This document shows positions 11,306 through 22,200 of a stretch of 64,000 nt of DNA, piece by piece (within the stretch, counting starts at the first letter, position 1; every line of letters begins with the position of its first letter). Source of the DNA: Hemicordylus capensis (taxonomy: Eukaryota; Chordata; Lepidosauria; Squamata; Cordylidae); the NCBI RefSeq assembly GCF_027244095.1, contig NC_069659.1, positions 26,630,501-26,694,500 of the forward strand, in the 5' to 3' direction. The notes beneath the pieces were generated by a model. The model made no database searches. It was not told the origin of the DNA and saw only the letters and a list, made by a program, of their open reading frames with translations. A program made the position numbers and the translations under genes.

Positions 11306-11548
11306 GTGTAGCTTAATAGTAGAGCATCAGCTTGTATGCAGAAGGCCCAGCTTCACTCCCTGGCATCCCCAGGTAGGGTTAGGAAAGGCTCCTGCCTGAA
11401 ATGTTGTGAGATGCCCTGAGCAGTAGTGTACTGGAGGGGCAATAAATAAACCTTGGAGAGCTGCTGTCAGTCAGTATAGAGAGTTTTGAGCTAGGTGGAC
11501 CAATGATCTAACTTGACATAAAGTAGCTTCCCATATTCCTATCTTTCC
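11306..11548 (+). mobile_element. tRNA-derived SINE
   Basis: The head GTGTAGCTTAATAGTAGAGC resembles a tRNA A box, and the B-box-like part is AGCTTCACTCCC. The body carries CAGGTAGGG, CTCCTGCCTGAAA and GAGAGCTGCTGTCAGTCAGT. The tail is AGCTTCCCATATTCCT. Related copies lie at about 46520-46835, and a reversed piece lies at 20525-20590. It is a retroposon, not a functional tRNA gene. Confidence 0.78.
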
Positions 11549-11633
11549 TCTACGGGCAGTGTCTGAAAAGCTCTGTGAAAAGGGATTCAGAGAGATATTG
11601 GCTGGAGGAGAAGGGACTTGTTATCTTTACAGT

Positions 11634-11703
11634 GGTAAAAATTCTCAAAATAGTTATCTTTCAACTATATTTCTACACTGCAGTTTAGAAAAGACTGTCT
11701 TCC
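11634..11703 (+). promoter_or_regulatory. Proximal promoter and 5' UTR of VMO1 gene A
   Basis: The 70 bases before the start codon align with those before gene B: GGTAAAAATTCTCA here and GGATATAAATTCTCA at 39958. Both are followed by a pyrimidine-rich tract and TGCAG about 20-25 bases before ATG. This suggests a TATA-like element (TAAAAA in A, TATAAA in B) and a conserved start region. The TGCAG could instead be a splice acceptor of a 5' UTR intron. The sequence alone does not decide. Confidence 0.5.
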
Positions 11704-11862
11704 ATGGACTTCTCCATCGGCATCATGCTCTTCCTGACCTTCAGCTGCATCTCTTCCCGAAAAACTCAATCCATCATCTCAGTGAAGAATGGATCACCTT
11801 GGGGGAAATGGGCTGAACCAGAGTACTGTCGTAAAGGTTATGCTTTCGCGTTCCAGTTGAAG
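11704..11862 (+). CDS. VMO1: VMO1 gene A, coding exon 1
   Basis: 53 codons hold the signal peptide and the first GGPW-like turn (NGSPWGKW). The exon ends ...FQLK with the donor GTAAAA after AAG (phase 0). The ATG context TTCCATGG matches gene B. Confidence 0.88.
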
Positions 11863-12865
11863 GTAAAAAATCTCCTTCGCTCCTTTTAGGAACCCCAGTG
11901 CTGAGCAGAAGTCACAGCTCACATTCTCTGAACTTGCTTGCTTCTTTTCTTTCTGTACACTCCTCAGAAAATAGTTCTTGAACCCTGAAAGGAAAGCTGG
12001 GGAAACAGTAGAGCTTAGTAGATATGTGCAAAACGATTTGGGTACAAAATGATTTGTACCTGAATCTGGCTGATTCGGGCAATTCGTAGACAAAACAAAT
12101 CACCCCTCTCCCCAATTGCCCAGATTCGGGTACAAATCAAATCACCCCAGATTCAGACCCCCCAAATTCAGAGATTTGGACCTCCATTTTGTGGCCTAAG
12201 TGGGTTGGGTGGTAGTGCCCAATGGGCTGAAGCTACAGTACCACCCAAATTTCAAAGAAATTGGGCAAAGGGATGGTTTTTCTAATTTAATAATCTCATT
12301 TGCTCATTTGCTAGAAAGAAATGTAGCTGGCTTTCAACAAGCAAACACCACCATGTTCATTTTCAAAACTCCTCTTTGGTTTTTTTTAGCTTACTGACAC
12401 ACAGACACACAGAGACTGATTAAGTAAGTAATTATGTAATGAGTGAGTAATTAAGTAATTACTTATTTTAAGGAAGGAGGAAATTTGAAGATATTACTAC
12501 CGACTGCCATTACAGCATCTTCCTATATCGCTGCTACCCGATATAGTATCAGTGGGGATTCAAACCAGCAACCTTCTGCTTGTTAGTCAAGCATTTCCCA
12601 ACTGTGCCCCTTAAGGTGGCATTTCCTATGATAAATGCTCAATAATTTCTAAGTCATGCCAGTTATATTATCCCTTCCTCTTGATTTGTCCAACACTAAA
12701 TGTCATGAGAAAGATGTCATGGGTTAATACTGATCAGTATAAAGCATTATTTGATCTTTGGGAAACTCTGAAAACTTTATACCCTTCTCATTACAAGGAA
12801 TTTTACAAATAAAAATAACTGCAGATACACTGTATGCAGACTTTTAAAAGCTCTCTCTCGCACAC

Positions 12866-12903
<38 letters not shown>

Positions 12904-14300
12904 ACGTTAAGCAATTAATGCGTCGCATCTAGAATATCAATATATCAAAAGGACCTCTTAAAGGCTTCCATGTTTAAAATAATTATTAATTTCTTTTCTT
13001 TTACAATATGGCAGCGACTAAGCCAATTATTTGAATTGCTTTTCTTAAGATGTTGATTTTTCACCTTAATGTTGGTCAAAATGCTATTATATCTACCTTT
13101 GGAACTTTAGCTCTGTTGCATTTCTGCAAACCACATGCTCCTCCCCTGATTTGAAAACTGATGGCTAATGTGAATGAAGGAAACTTTTGTACCTTCATTT
13201 GACGTGGAAGCATTTTTTCAGTCTCTGCTGTCAGTCAGTTACCTCACCTGTTGGCCCTCCTGGACTGGTCTGGTCCTGTTTTTTTGTTTTTTGTTTTGCA
13301 ATGGCAAAAGAATCTCCTCTCTCCCCAACAACAAGGTATACTGAGAGAAAGTCAGTCACACCACCATGTCGTGTGGCTCCATGTTGACATGGAGAAAAAG
13401 ATTTGGGTGTCATCAGCATACTGATAACACTCTGCACCAAATCTTCTGATGAAACAGCAGCAGAAACAGGAAGGGGATACTTACCAGACAGTTTTCAGAA
13501 TAATAAAAACAACAAGACTGGATAACACTCATGTTGTTTTTTAAATACTCCCTAAACTAGCTGAAGTAATACAGAAGACAGTGATTGTAAGCATGTGCAG
13601 AGGAGTGTGAAGCTTTGCAGCATGGAATTGGGGGGCAACTTTGAGGAACAGACTGACTAAACTAGGGGAAGCCACAGGGCATTTTTACTGAATGGTGTAT
13701 GTGTGTGTACTCAAAAGAGCACTTTTATGTCACGCAGAGAGAACTCTAGACCCATTTCAGACTGGCTTTTGGGCGGGCTATGGGGTGGAGACTGCCTTGT
13801 CGGCCTGATGGATGATCTCCAATTGGGAATTGATAGAGGAAGTGTGACTCTGTTTGTCCTTTTGGACCTCCTGGTGCCTTTTGATACTATCGACCATACT
13901 ATCGATACTATGGTTGAATCTGGAGCATCTGAGGGGGCTGGGAGTTAGAGGCACTGCTTTGCTGTGGTTCTGCTCCTACCTCTCGGGCAGGTTCCAGATG
14001 GTGTCCCTTGGAGACTGCTGTTCTTCACAATCTGAACTTTTGTATGGTGTTCCCCAAGGCTCCATATTGTCTCTGATGTTGTTTAACATCTACATGAAGC
14101 CGCTGGGAGAGATCATCAGGAGATTTGGTGCAGGGTGTTATCAGTAAGCTGATGACACCCAAAACTCTTTTACCCTGTCAACATCATCAGGAGAAGGCAC
14201 AACCTCCCTAAATGCCTGCCTGGAGGTGCTGATGGGCTGGATGAGACTGAATCCAGATAAAATGGAGTTACTTATTTGTGGGGTCGGGACACAAGAGATT

Positions 14301-14352
<52 letters not shown>

Positions 14353-16222
14353 TTAAAATATGTGTATACCATCCAAAACCTGTGTCTTTGGGTGGTTTAC
14401 AATTAATATCATTTAAAACATCGAAACAATTAATAATTAATATCATTTTAAACATTGAAATTTTGATCTGACTGTTCTGGATGGGGTCCGTCTGTTCTGG
14501 TTGGGGTCACACCTCCCCAGAAGGAACAGGTATGCAATTTGGAGGTGCTTCTGGACACAAACCTTTCCCTGGTATCTCAGGTGGCCAGAAATACCTTCTA
14601 TCAGCTTTGGTTGATATGCCAGCTGTGTCCATTTCTTGAGATAAATGACTTCAGAACAGTAGTACATCTGCTGGTCACCTCCAGACTTGACTACTGCAAT
14701 GTGTTCTATGTGGGACTGCCTTTGTACCTAGTCTGGAAACTGAAGTTGGTCCAGAATGTGGTAGCCAGGTTGGTCTCTGGGTCATCTCAAAGAGACTGTA
14801 TCACTTGTATCTTAAAAGTTCCACACTGGTTGCGAATACGTTTCCAGGCAAAATACAAGGTCTTGTTTATAGCCTATAAAGCCCTAAACAGCTTGGGCCC
14901 TGAGTATTTAAGAGAACATCTCCTTCGCTATGGATCACACCGCCCATTGAGATCATCAGGAGAGGTTCGTCTGCAATTGCCATCGGCTCGTCTGCGACGG
15001 GCATTCTCTGTTGCTGCCCTGAGATTTTGGAATGCATTCCTTGCTGAAATAAGAGCCTCTCCATCTCTTACAACTTTAAAATAGGCAGTCAAGAAACATT
15101 TGTTCACCCAGGCTTAATTAGATACAGTTTTTAAAGTTTTATGGTTTTTAATAGTTTTAGCGGTGTTTTACATCTTAAATTGTTGTAATGTTTCAACCGT
15201 TTCATTTGTCGTATTGTTTTGTTGTAAACCACCCAGAGACTTGCATTTTGGGCAGTATACAAATATGTTAAATAAATAAATAAATAAATAAATAACAAAA
15301 AATAATTTTTTAAATATACATTTTGAAACAAACATTTATTTCAGTAAAGTTAAGGACACTTAACACATAACTTTAATAAAAGAATGTCCAGAAATCCAAA
15401 ATAAATAATATTTTTATAGAGCCCCCCTGGGCATAAATCTCTAATAGGATAAAGCATCCAGTTTGTATGAGGTCAGAAATGGCTTCTAAAATCATGATAC
15501 TGTAGTTTGTCCCAAAGTTCAGCCACTAGGAAAATGTTCATTTACCAATGGCTTGAAATTAATCTTTTAAAACGAAGATTCTGGGCAAAATTGTCAATCA
15601 AGGCTAACATTTACTTGCATACTTCTGTGGCCTGAAAATTTGAGAGCAACTCTTGCTTGCACTCTTCTTGGGATCTATACCCCCATGATAGCAATAGGAG
15701 ATAGGAACAGGCACTCTTGGCTACCACACCAGTGGACATCTCCTGCGAGTGTACAGGCCAACTAAGGAACTCTGATCTTGAGACATCATGTTGCATAGGA
15801 ATGGACACTGATCTCCATCTCTCAAACAGCAAGCCCTAGAGTTTCATATTTTTTTTAAAAAAAATGTGATTCATCTAGAGTTCTATATTGGGCATAATCA
15901 GAATGAGTTTCTGCAGTGACAGGAGGGAGCTCCAACAGTCAGAACTCAGACAAAATTCTCTCCTCTCACTGTAGAACTCTGTAGAGTTCTACAGTTGGAG
16001 CTCCAACATGCCTGATAGACCTCCTACCCTTCATTGCTGGGATTTTGCCATGAACATTGTCTCAGTTCTTCGTGTGGGGCATGCTTGTCTGTGTTTGAAT
16101 ATGTCTATGTAATGGCCTGGGGGTGAAGTTACAGTTTTGTTTGTCTGCTTCTTACTATTTTCTGTCTTGAATTCAAACTGAGAGATTCTCCCTCTCTCTG
16201 CATAAGAGTCTGTTTATTATTC

Positions 16223-16284
<62 letters not shown>

Positions 16285-19200
16285 ATATTTGTATACTATC
16301 CACAACTGAAGTCTCTAGGCAGTTTTCTTAACCTGTGCTTTTAGTTAGTAGTAAATATCAAACTCTTGTTTCTCAGTTAAAGTTGCTTCCTGTACTATTT
16401 ATGACTTATCGAGATTAAGTAATTTCTCTGCAGCACTGGGTTATGAGCCCAGTTGTGAAGCAGTAGGTTGTGGGATAACAAAAGAGTTTGTAGGCAAAGA
16501 AGCTGGAGAAGATGATTACTTTTGCATCTATGGAGAGGCTTCCCACTGTTGAACTGCTCAATGAAATAAACTAGAGAAAATGGTCCTTCAGAGTAAAGGT
16601 GTTGCTGAATACTTTTGAATTGTCTTATATTCTGGAGGAACAAAGACCAACAGAGAATGAAGAGAAATGGTAATGGGATTCTGCATATGGGACACATATC
16701 TCTGGCTGTAAGCAATTTGACAAGATTTAAGACCTCTTATAATGTATAGGTAAAAACAAATTAAACACAAAGATCTTAAAACCTCAGGCAAGGTATTAAG
16801 AGCACTTGGAAGCCATGCACCATAATAAAAACCAATTGAAACCCTGGGCAAAACATATGTAAGAAAAAACATGAAGGGAGAGTTGTCCAAACAAAGATGT
16901 TTGTTTTGGCAGTTGAAGAAAATACAGTAAAGTGCAAGATAAAAGAGACCGTGTATATTGACCAGCTGCAACCACCTATTAACGTTAGGGGGAAATGAAA
17001 GAGACAATGAGGTGGTTCCCACGATCGGTGGGAGCTGCCTGGGGAGGGTTTGTGGGAAGAGTGGGCTTAGCCCGCTCTTCCCGCAAACGAGCAGACAGTC
17101 TACTCTGGGCGGCCGCAGCGGCCACCCACACGACTGCTGGCTCCGTCATGGAGCCGGCCGGGGCTGGGGAGTTTGGGGGCCGTGTGGCCCCCGGAAGCTC
17201 CAGCATGCCCTGCGTGAGCGTGCAGGGCATGCTGGAGAGACCCCCGAGCCTGGAGGCTGCTTTTCAGCCTCCCGGTTTGGGGTCTCCTCATGAGTAGCCA
17301 CGACATGGAGCCGTGCCGCAGCAACTCACGAGCAGAAAAATGGGGTTTGCGGAGCACTTGCAGAGAATCAGAGCTCTGCAAAAGGTGAATCAACAAAAGA
17401 TGGCAAGTCCAGACAACACTGATAGTGTGGAAGCAATTCAGGTCTGGTGTTGTGCTGCATATGTGACTTGAGAAAAACCCTGCAGAACACAGAGGGACAG
17501 GGACAGGTCAGCAGATGCAGGAGTATCTAGGCCAGGCAACAGCAATGTTGCATTACTCTCATTAAGTTTGCTTCTCTGCATGGCAAAAGTAGATGCAAAC
17601 ATTCATGCTAGGGATGTGCAAGTCAGCTTGATTCAAATCATGGGTCAAATCGAACTGGCCTGGTTTGGGCACTCTGAGTTTAAACCAGACCGGCTCCGGT
17701 TCTAAGAACCAGTTTGTGGGCTGGTTCAAGGATATATTTGTAAAAATGAATCCGGAGAGGATTCTCCTTTCCAAGTAAAGGAGGATTCCCTAACATAAGG
17801 GGGTGGGGGAGAGAGAAAGCATCCTTAATACCTTTTATCTTCAGGTGGCGGTGGCAGAGAGTCTCCAGAGGCAGCAGGGGGAGGCAGCGGGGACTTCTCC
17901 AAGCCCTCCCTCCGGCTTCTGAATGATAGCCTGGTCTGGTCCCACCCCTTCATTTGGGAGGCCAGTGGGGGGCTTGGAGGAGCCTCTGTCACCACCCCTG
18001 ACAACCTACGGAGACATTTTGCCACTGTGGCTACTGCCGTGGCCTGGAAATAAAAGGTATTAAGGACCCTTTCACTTGGTCTCGCCACCTCAAGTTAAGG
18101 AATCCTCCTTTACTTGTAAAGGGAAATGCTCCCTGGATTCCCCTTTACAAGTATACCCCTGAACGAGCTTGCAAACCAGTTTGGCCCGGTTCATTGGCCA
18201 AACCGGACCAGACCTAGTTTGTCCGGACCGGAATTGGACTGAACCAGACAAACAGGTTCCATGCATATCCCTAATGCATGCAAATGTGTTTTGATACAGA
18301 TGTGAATACACATCCGCATCTATGGTCAACAGTTGCTGTGTGTAACCAGTTGCACATGACTAGAGCTAAGATTGCTTTATTGTTTAATTACCCATTGAAT
18401 ATCCAATCCATTTTGACTTGTAAGCCAGTGCAGTGCTAATCACATTAAAAATTCAAGGGCTGTTCTCATGACCATGATCCATCCTTCCTTCCTTCCTTCC
18501 TTTTTCCTTCCTTCCTTCCCACATTTCTATACTGCCCCACATGCAAATCCCTGGGCGGTTACAATCTAAAACACAAAGCACAATTAAAACAGTTTAAAAT
18601 ACAGATATAAACATTAAAAAACTATAAACTAAAAGCCTAACTAAACAGAAAAGTATTCAGGCCCTTCTTAAAAACATCCAGAGAAGGAAGGGCTCTAATT
18701 TTGTTAGGAAGTGCACTCCAAAGTCCCGGGGCAATCCTGGAAAAGGCCCAATTTCAAGTGTCCACCAACTGAACCAGTGGCAACTGCAACCAGACCTCCC
18801 CAGATCATGTTAATAGGTGGTGGGGTTGATGAAGAAGAAGGTGTTCTCTTAAATACCTTTGAACCAAGCCATTCAGGTCTTTATAGGTAAGAACATAAGA
18901 ACATAAGAAGAGCCCTGCTGGATCAGGCCCAAGGCCCATCTAGTCCAGCATCCTGTTTCACACAGTGGCCCACCAGATGCTGCTCCACAGGAAGGATCTG
19001 AGGGCATACCCTCCCTCCTGCTGTTGTTCCCCTGCAACTGGTACTCAGGCATCCTGCCTCTGTGACTGGAGGTGGTCCACAGCCCTCCGACTAGTAGCCG
19101 TTGATATAACTCTCCTCCATGAAGTTATCCAAACCCTTCTTAAAGCCAGTCAGGTTGTTGGCTGTCACCACATCTTGTGGCACAGAATTCCACAAGTGGA

Positions 19201-22200
19201 TTATGCGTTGTGTGAAAAAGTACTTCCGTTTGTTGGTCCTAGAGTTCCCGACACTCAATTTCATGGGATGACCCCTGGTTCTAGTGTTATGGGAGAGGGA
19301 GAAGGATTTCTCTCTATCCACTTTCTCCACAACATGCATGATTTTATAGACTTCTAGCATGTCTCCCCGCAGTCGTCTTTTTTCTAACCTAAAAAGCCAC
19401 AGGTGGTGTAGTCTTGCCTCATAAGAAAGGTGCTCGAGGCCTCTGATCATCTTGGTTGCCCTCTTCTGCACCTTTTCCAGTTCAACATGTCCTTTTTTAG
19501 ATGTGGTGACCAGAACTGTACGCAGTACTCCAAACGTGGTCGCACCATAGTTTTTTATAAGGGCATTATAATATGAGCTGTTTTATTTTCAATCCCCTTC
19601 CTAATTATCCCTAGCATGGAATTGGCATTTTTCACAGCTGCTGCACATTGAGTCAACCCTTTCAACGAGCTGTCCACCATGACCCCAAGATCCCTCTCCT
19701 GGTCAGTAACTGACGGTTCAGATCTCATCAGCGTATACTTGAAGCTGGGGTTTTTCGTCCCAATGTGCATCACTTTACACTTGCCAACATTGAACCACAT
19801 TTGCCACTTAGTCGCCCACTCTCCCAGCTTGGAGAGATCCTTTTGGAGTTCCTCACAATCCGTTTTGGATTTCACTACCTGAAAGAGTTTGGTGTCATCT
19901 GCAAATATGGCCACCTCGCTGCTTACCCCTGCTTCTAGATCTTTTGTGAATAAATTAACAAGCATCGGTCCCAGTACAGATCCCTGGGGGATCCCACTTC
20001 TTACTTCCCTCCATTGTGAAAATAACCAGCACTTTGTATCTTGCCTGGAAACTTATTGGCAGCCAATGTCGTTCTTTTAAAATGGGTGTAATATTATTTC
20101 TTCGGGTAACCCCAGAGACCAACCTGGTTGTTGCATTCTGTACCAGCTGCAATTTCTGGACAATGTACAAAGGCAGCCCAACCTAGAGTGCATTGCTGTA
20201 GTCACGTCTGGAGGATACCAGCATATGCACCACTGTTTTAAGGTTTTTATCTCCAGAAGTGGAGGTAACTGGCATCTCAACCAAAACTGATAGAAAGCCC
20301 CACTAGCCACTGCCTCAGCCTGAGAAACCAGGGAGAGGTTTGGGTCCAGAAGTACTCCCAGACTACGCACAGGGCAAGAGAAGCCTTCCATTCTAGCTCA
20401 GGAGTGATTCCCATTTTCTGCTCATGTTTGAGTTAAAATCAAGGTTGGAGCCACTGGCAGTGATCATGGGCTAAGCAGCAGCTGGGTCAGAGGGCTTTCC
20501 CTCCTATTCCATTAAAGACTTAGGATCATAGGAAGCTGCCTTATTCACAGTCAGACCATTGGTCCATCTAGTTCAGTATTGTCTACACAGACTGGCGAAA
20601 AAGAGGGGGGGAGGAAATCCGACCGTGACAACAAAAAACAAATATACAAATAATATAAAGCAGCCAAACACTGAAAATGTATATTAACAAACAATGAACC
20701 AATAATTAAATAATCAATAACACTAATGAGCAAAAATCATTAATCCAAGCTAAACAATTCAACAATAATAATAATAATATATACAGTAATACTCAAGCCA
20801 GCTCATGATACATAATGCAAAAATTGCCATCTCATGATACAGAATGCATCGATTTTAGCATATGCAATGACAGTCAGAGATTTCCAGAGGAGGTGTGACT
20901 GAACAAGGCAAAAATAGGGCTGCTAGATGAAATGGGCAAAGTCCAATGTCGTAATAGGAGTTCCAAATAACAAAAAAGCCGCATCAAACATGGTCTCAAT
21001 GAGATGTGGACGTCATCAGTCAGCGAATTAACCCCCTTATGCCCTTTAGGAGAATGCAAACTGAACATATAAGGATGTGGCTGAACAGGGCAAAAGAAAG
21101 GGGGGTGCTGGCTTATATGAGAGACTCTCAATACCATCCACACAGGAGTGAAGTTTTCAAATAATAAACATGCAGATTGCAGAGAACCCGTCGAGCATGG
21201 CTTCCATAAATTAGATGTCATGAATCAAAGATAAAGCCCACTGCATGCCCTAATGGAGAAAAACAAACTTCATGGATCAAAGTTGAACGTTTCTTCTGGA
21301 TATTCGCCGTTTCGCCCACAAAGCTTCAACAGCCTCCTTAACATAATTAAATATTGCCTTGTATTGTCCACAGCTTCATCACCTTCGCTTCCTTCCTTCT
21401 CCAATTGGTAACCCATTCCTCGAGCTTAACACAGTCTTGCAGTATGATCCGGCAAGACTGGCAGCAGCTTCTTCAAGGTTGCAGGCAGGAGTTTCTCTCA
21501 GCCCTCTCTTGGAGAAGCCAGGGAGGGAACATGCAACCTTCTGCACTTCCCAGAGCGGCTCCAATCCATCCCCTAAGGGGAATATCTTACAGTGCTCACA
21601 TGTGTTCAACCATTCAAATGCAAACCAGGGTTGACCCTGCTTGGCAAAGGGGTCAATTAATGTTTGCTATCATCAGATCAGCTCTCCTCCCCTGGTAGTG
21701 GGTCCTGTTGCTGGATAGGAGGGAACACTCTGATCCTGCCTCCGCATAGCACACAATCACTGCTGGCGCTTCTGACCTTGTTTTTAATGGACAGGAAATC
21801 AAATATTGCGAGCACACCGCTCCCAAACTAAGGTAGAAACTTTCTCCTATTTATAATCATGAGAACTAGCCTACAGAGGCATGCATAAATGTGGAAAATA
21901 TTGTCGCCTTGTATTGTCCACAGCTTCATCACCTTCTGTTCATTCCTTCTCCACTAGGTACATTCTTACCAAGGTCCTCAAGCGTGGCAGGATGATACAG
22001 GCCTGAATGGCATCCGTCTGTACTGTACTGATGGCACAATCATTGAATCTCAAGTTGGAAAGTGAGTGACTTTTTTGCTTGCTTTTCCTCTTTGACTTTG
22101 TTGCATGGAAAGTGGCAGTGCGGCTGAATTCTTTACTGTTATTCCTCATCTGACGTGCAAGGAATGACTGGAATAAATACACTTGCTTTTGATTTATTTA

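Larger units (their letters stand above)
11863..21957 (+). other. VMO1 gene A intron 1 (about 10.1 kb, repeat-filled)
   Basis: The intron runs from the donor after LK to the acceptor CCACTAG at 21951-21957. It contains a hAT miniature, a Sauria SINE, L2, CR1, two other miniatures and a Penelope-like repeat, each listed separately. The unlisted parts (12630-13380, 13455-13740, 15300-16220, 16300-17000) show no gene. Confidence 0.75.

Noticed and set aside
11306-11380. Functional tRNA gene
   Set aside because: The head is degenerate and continues into a SINE body with further copies at 46520-46835.
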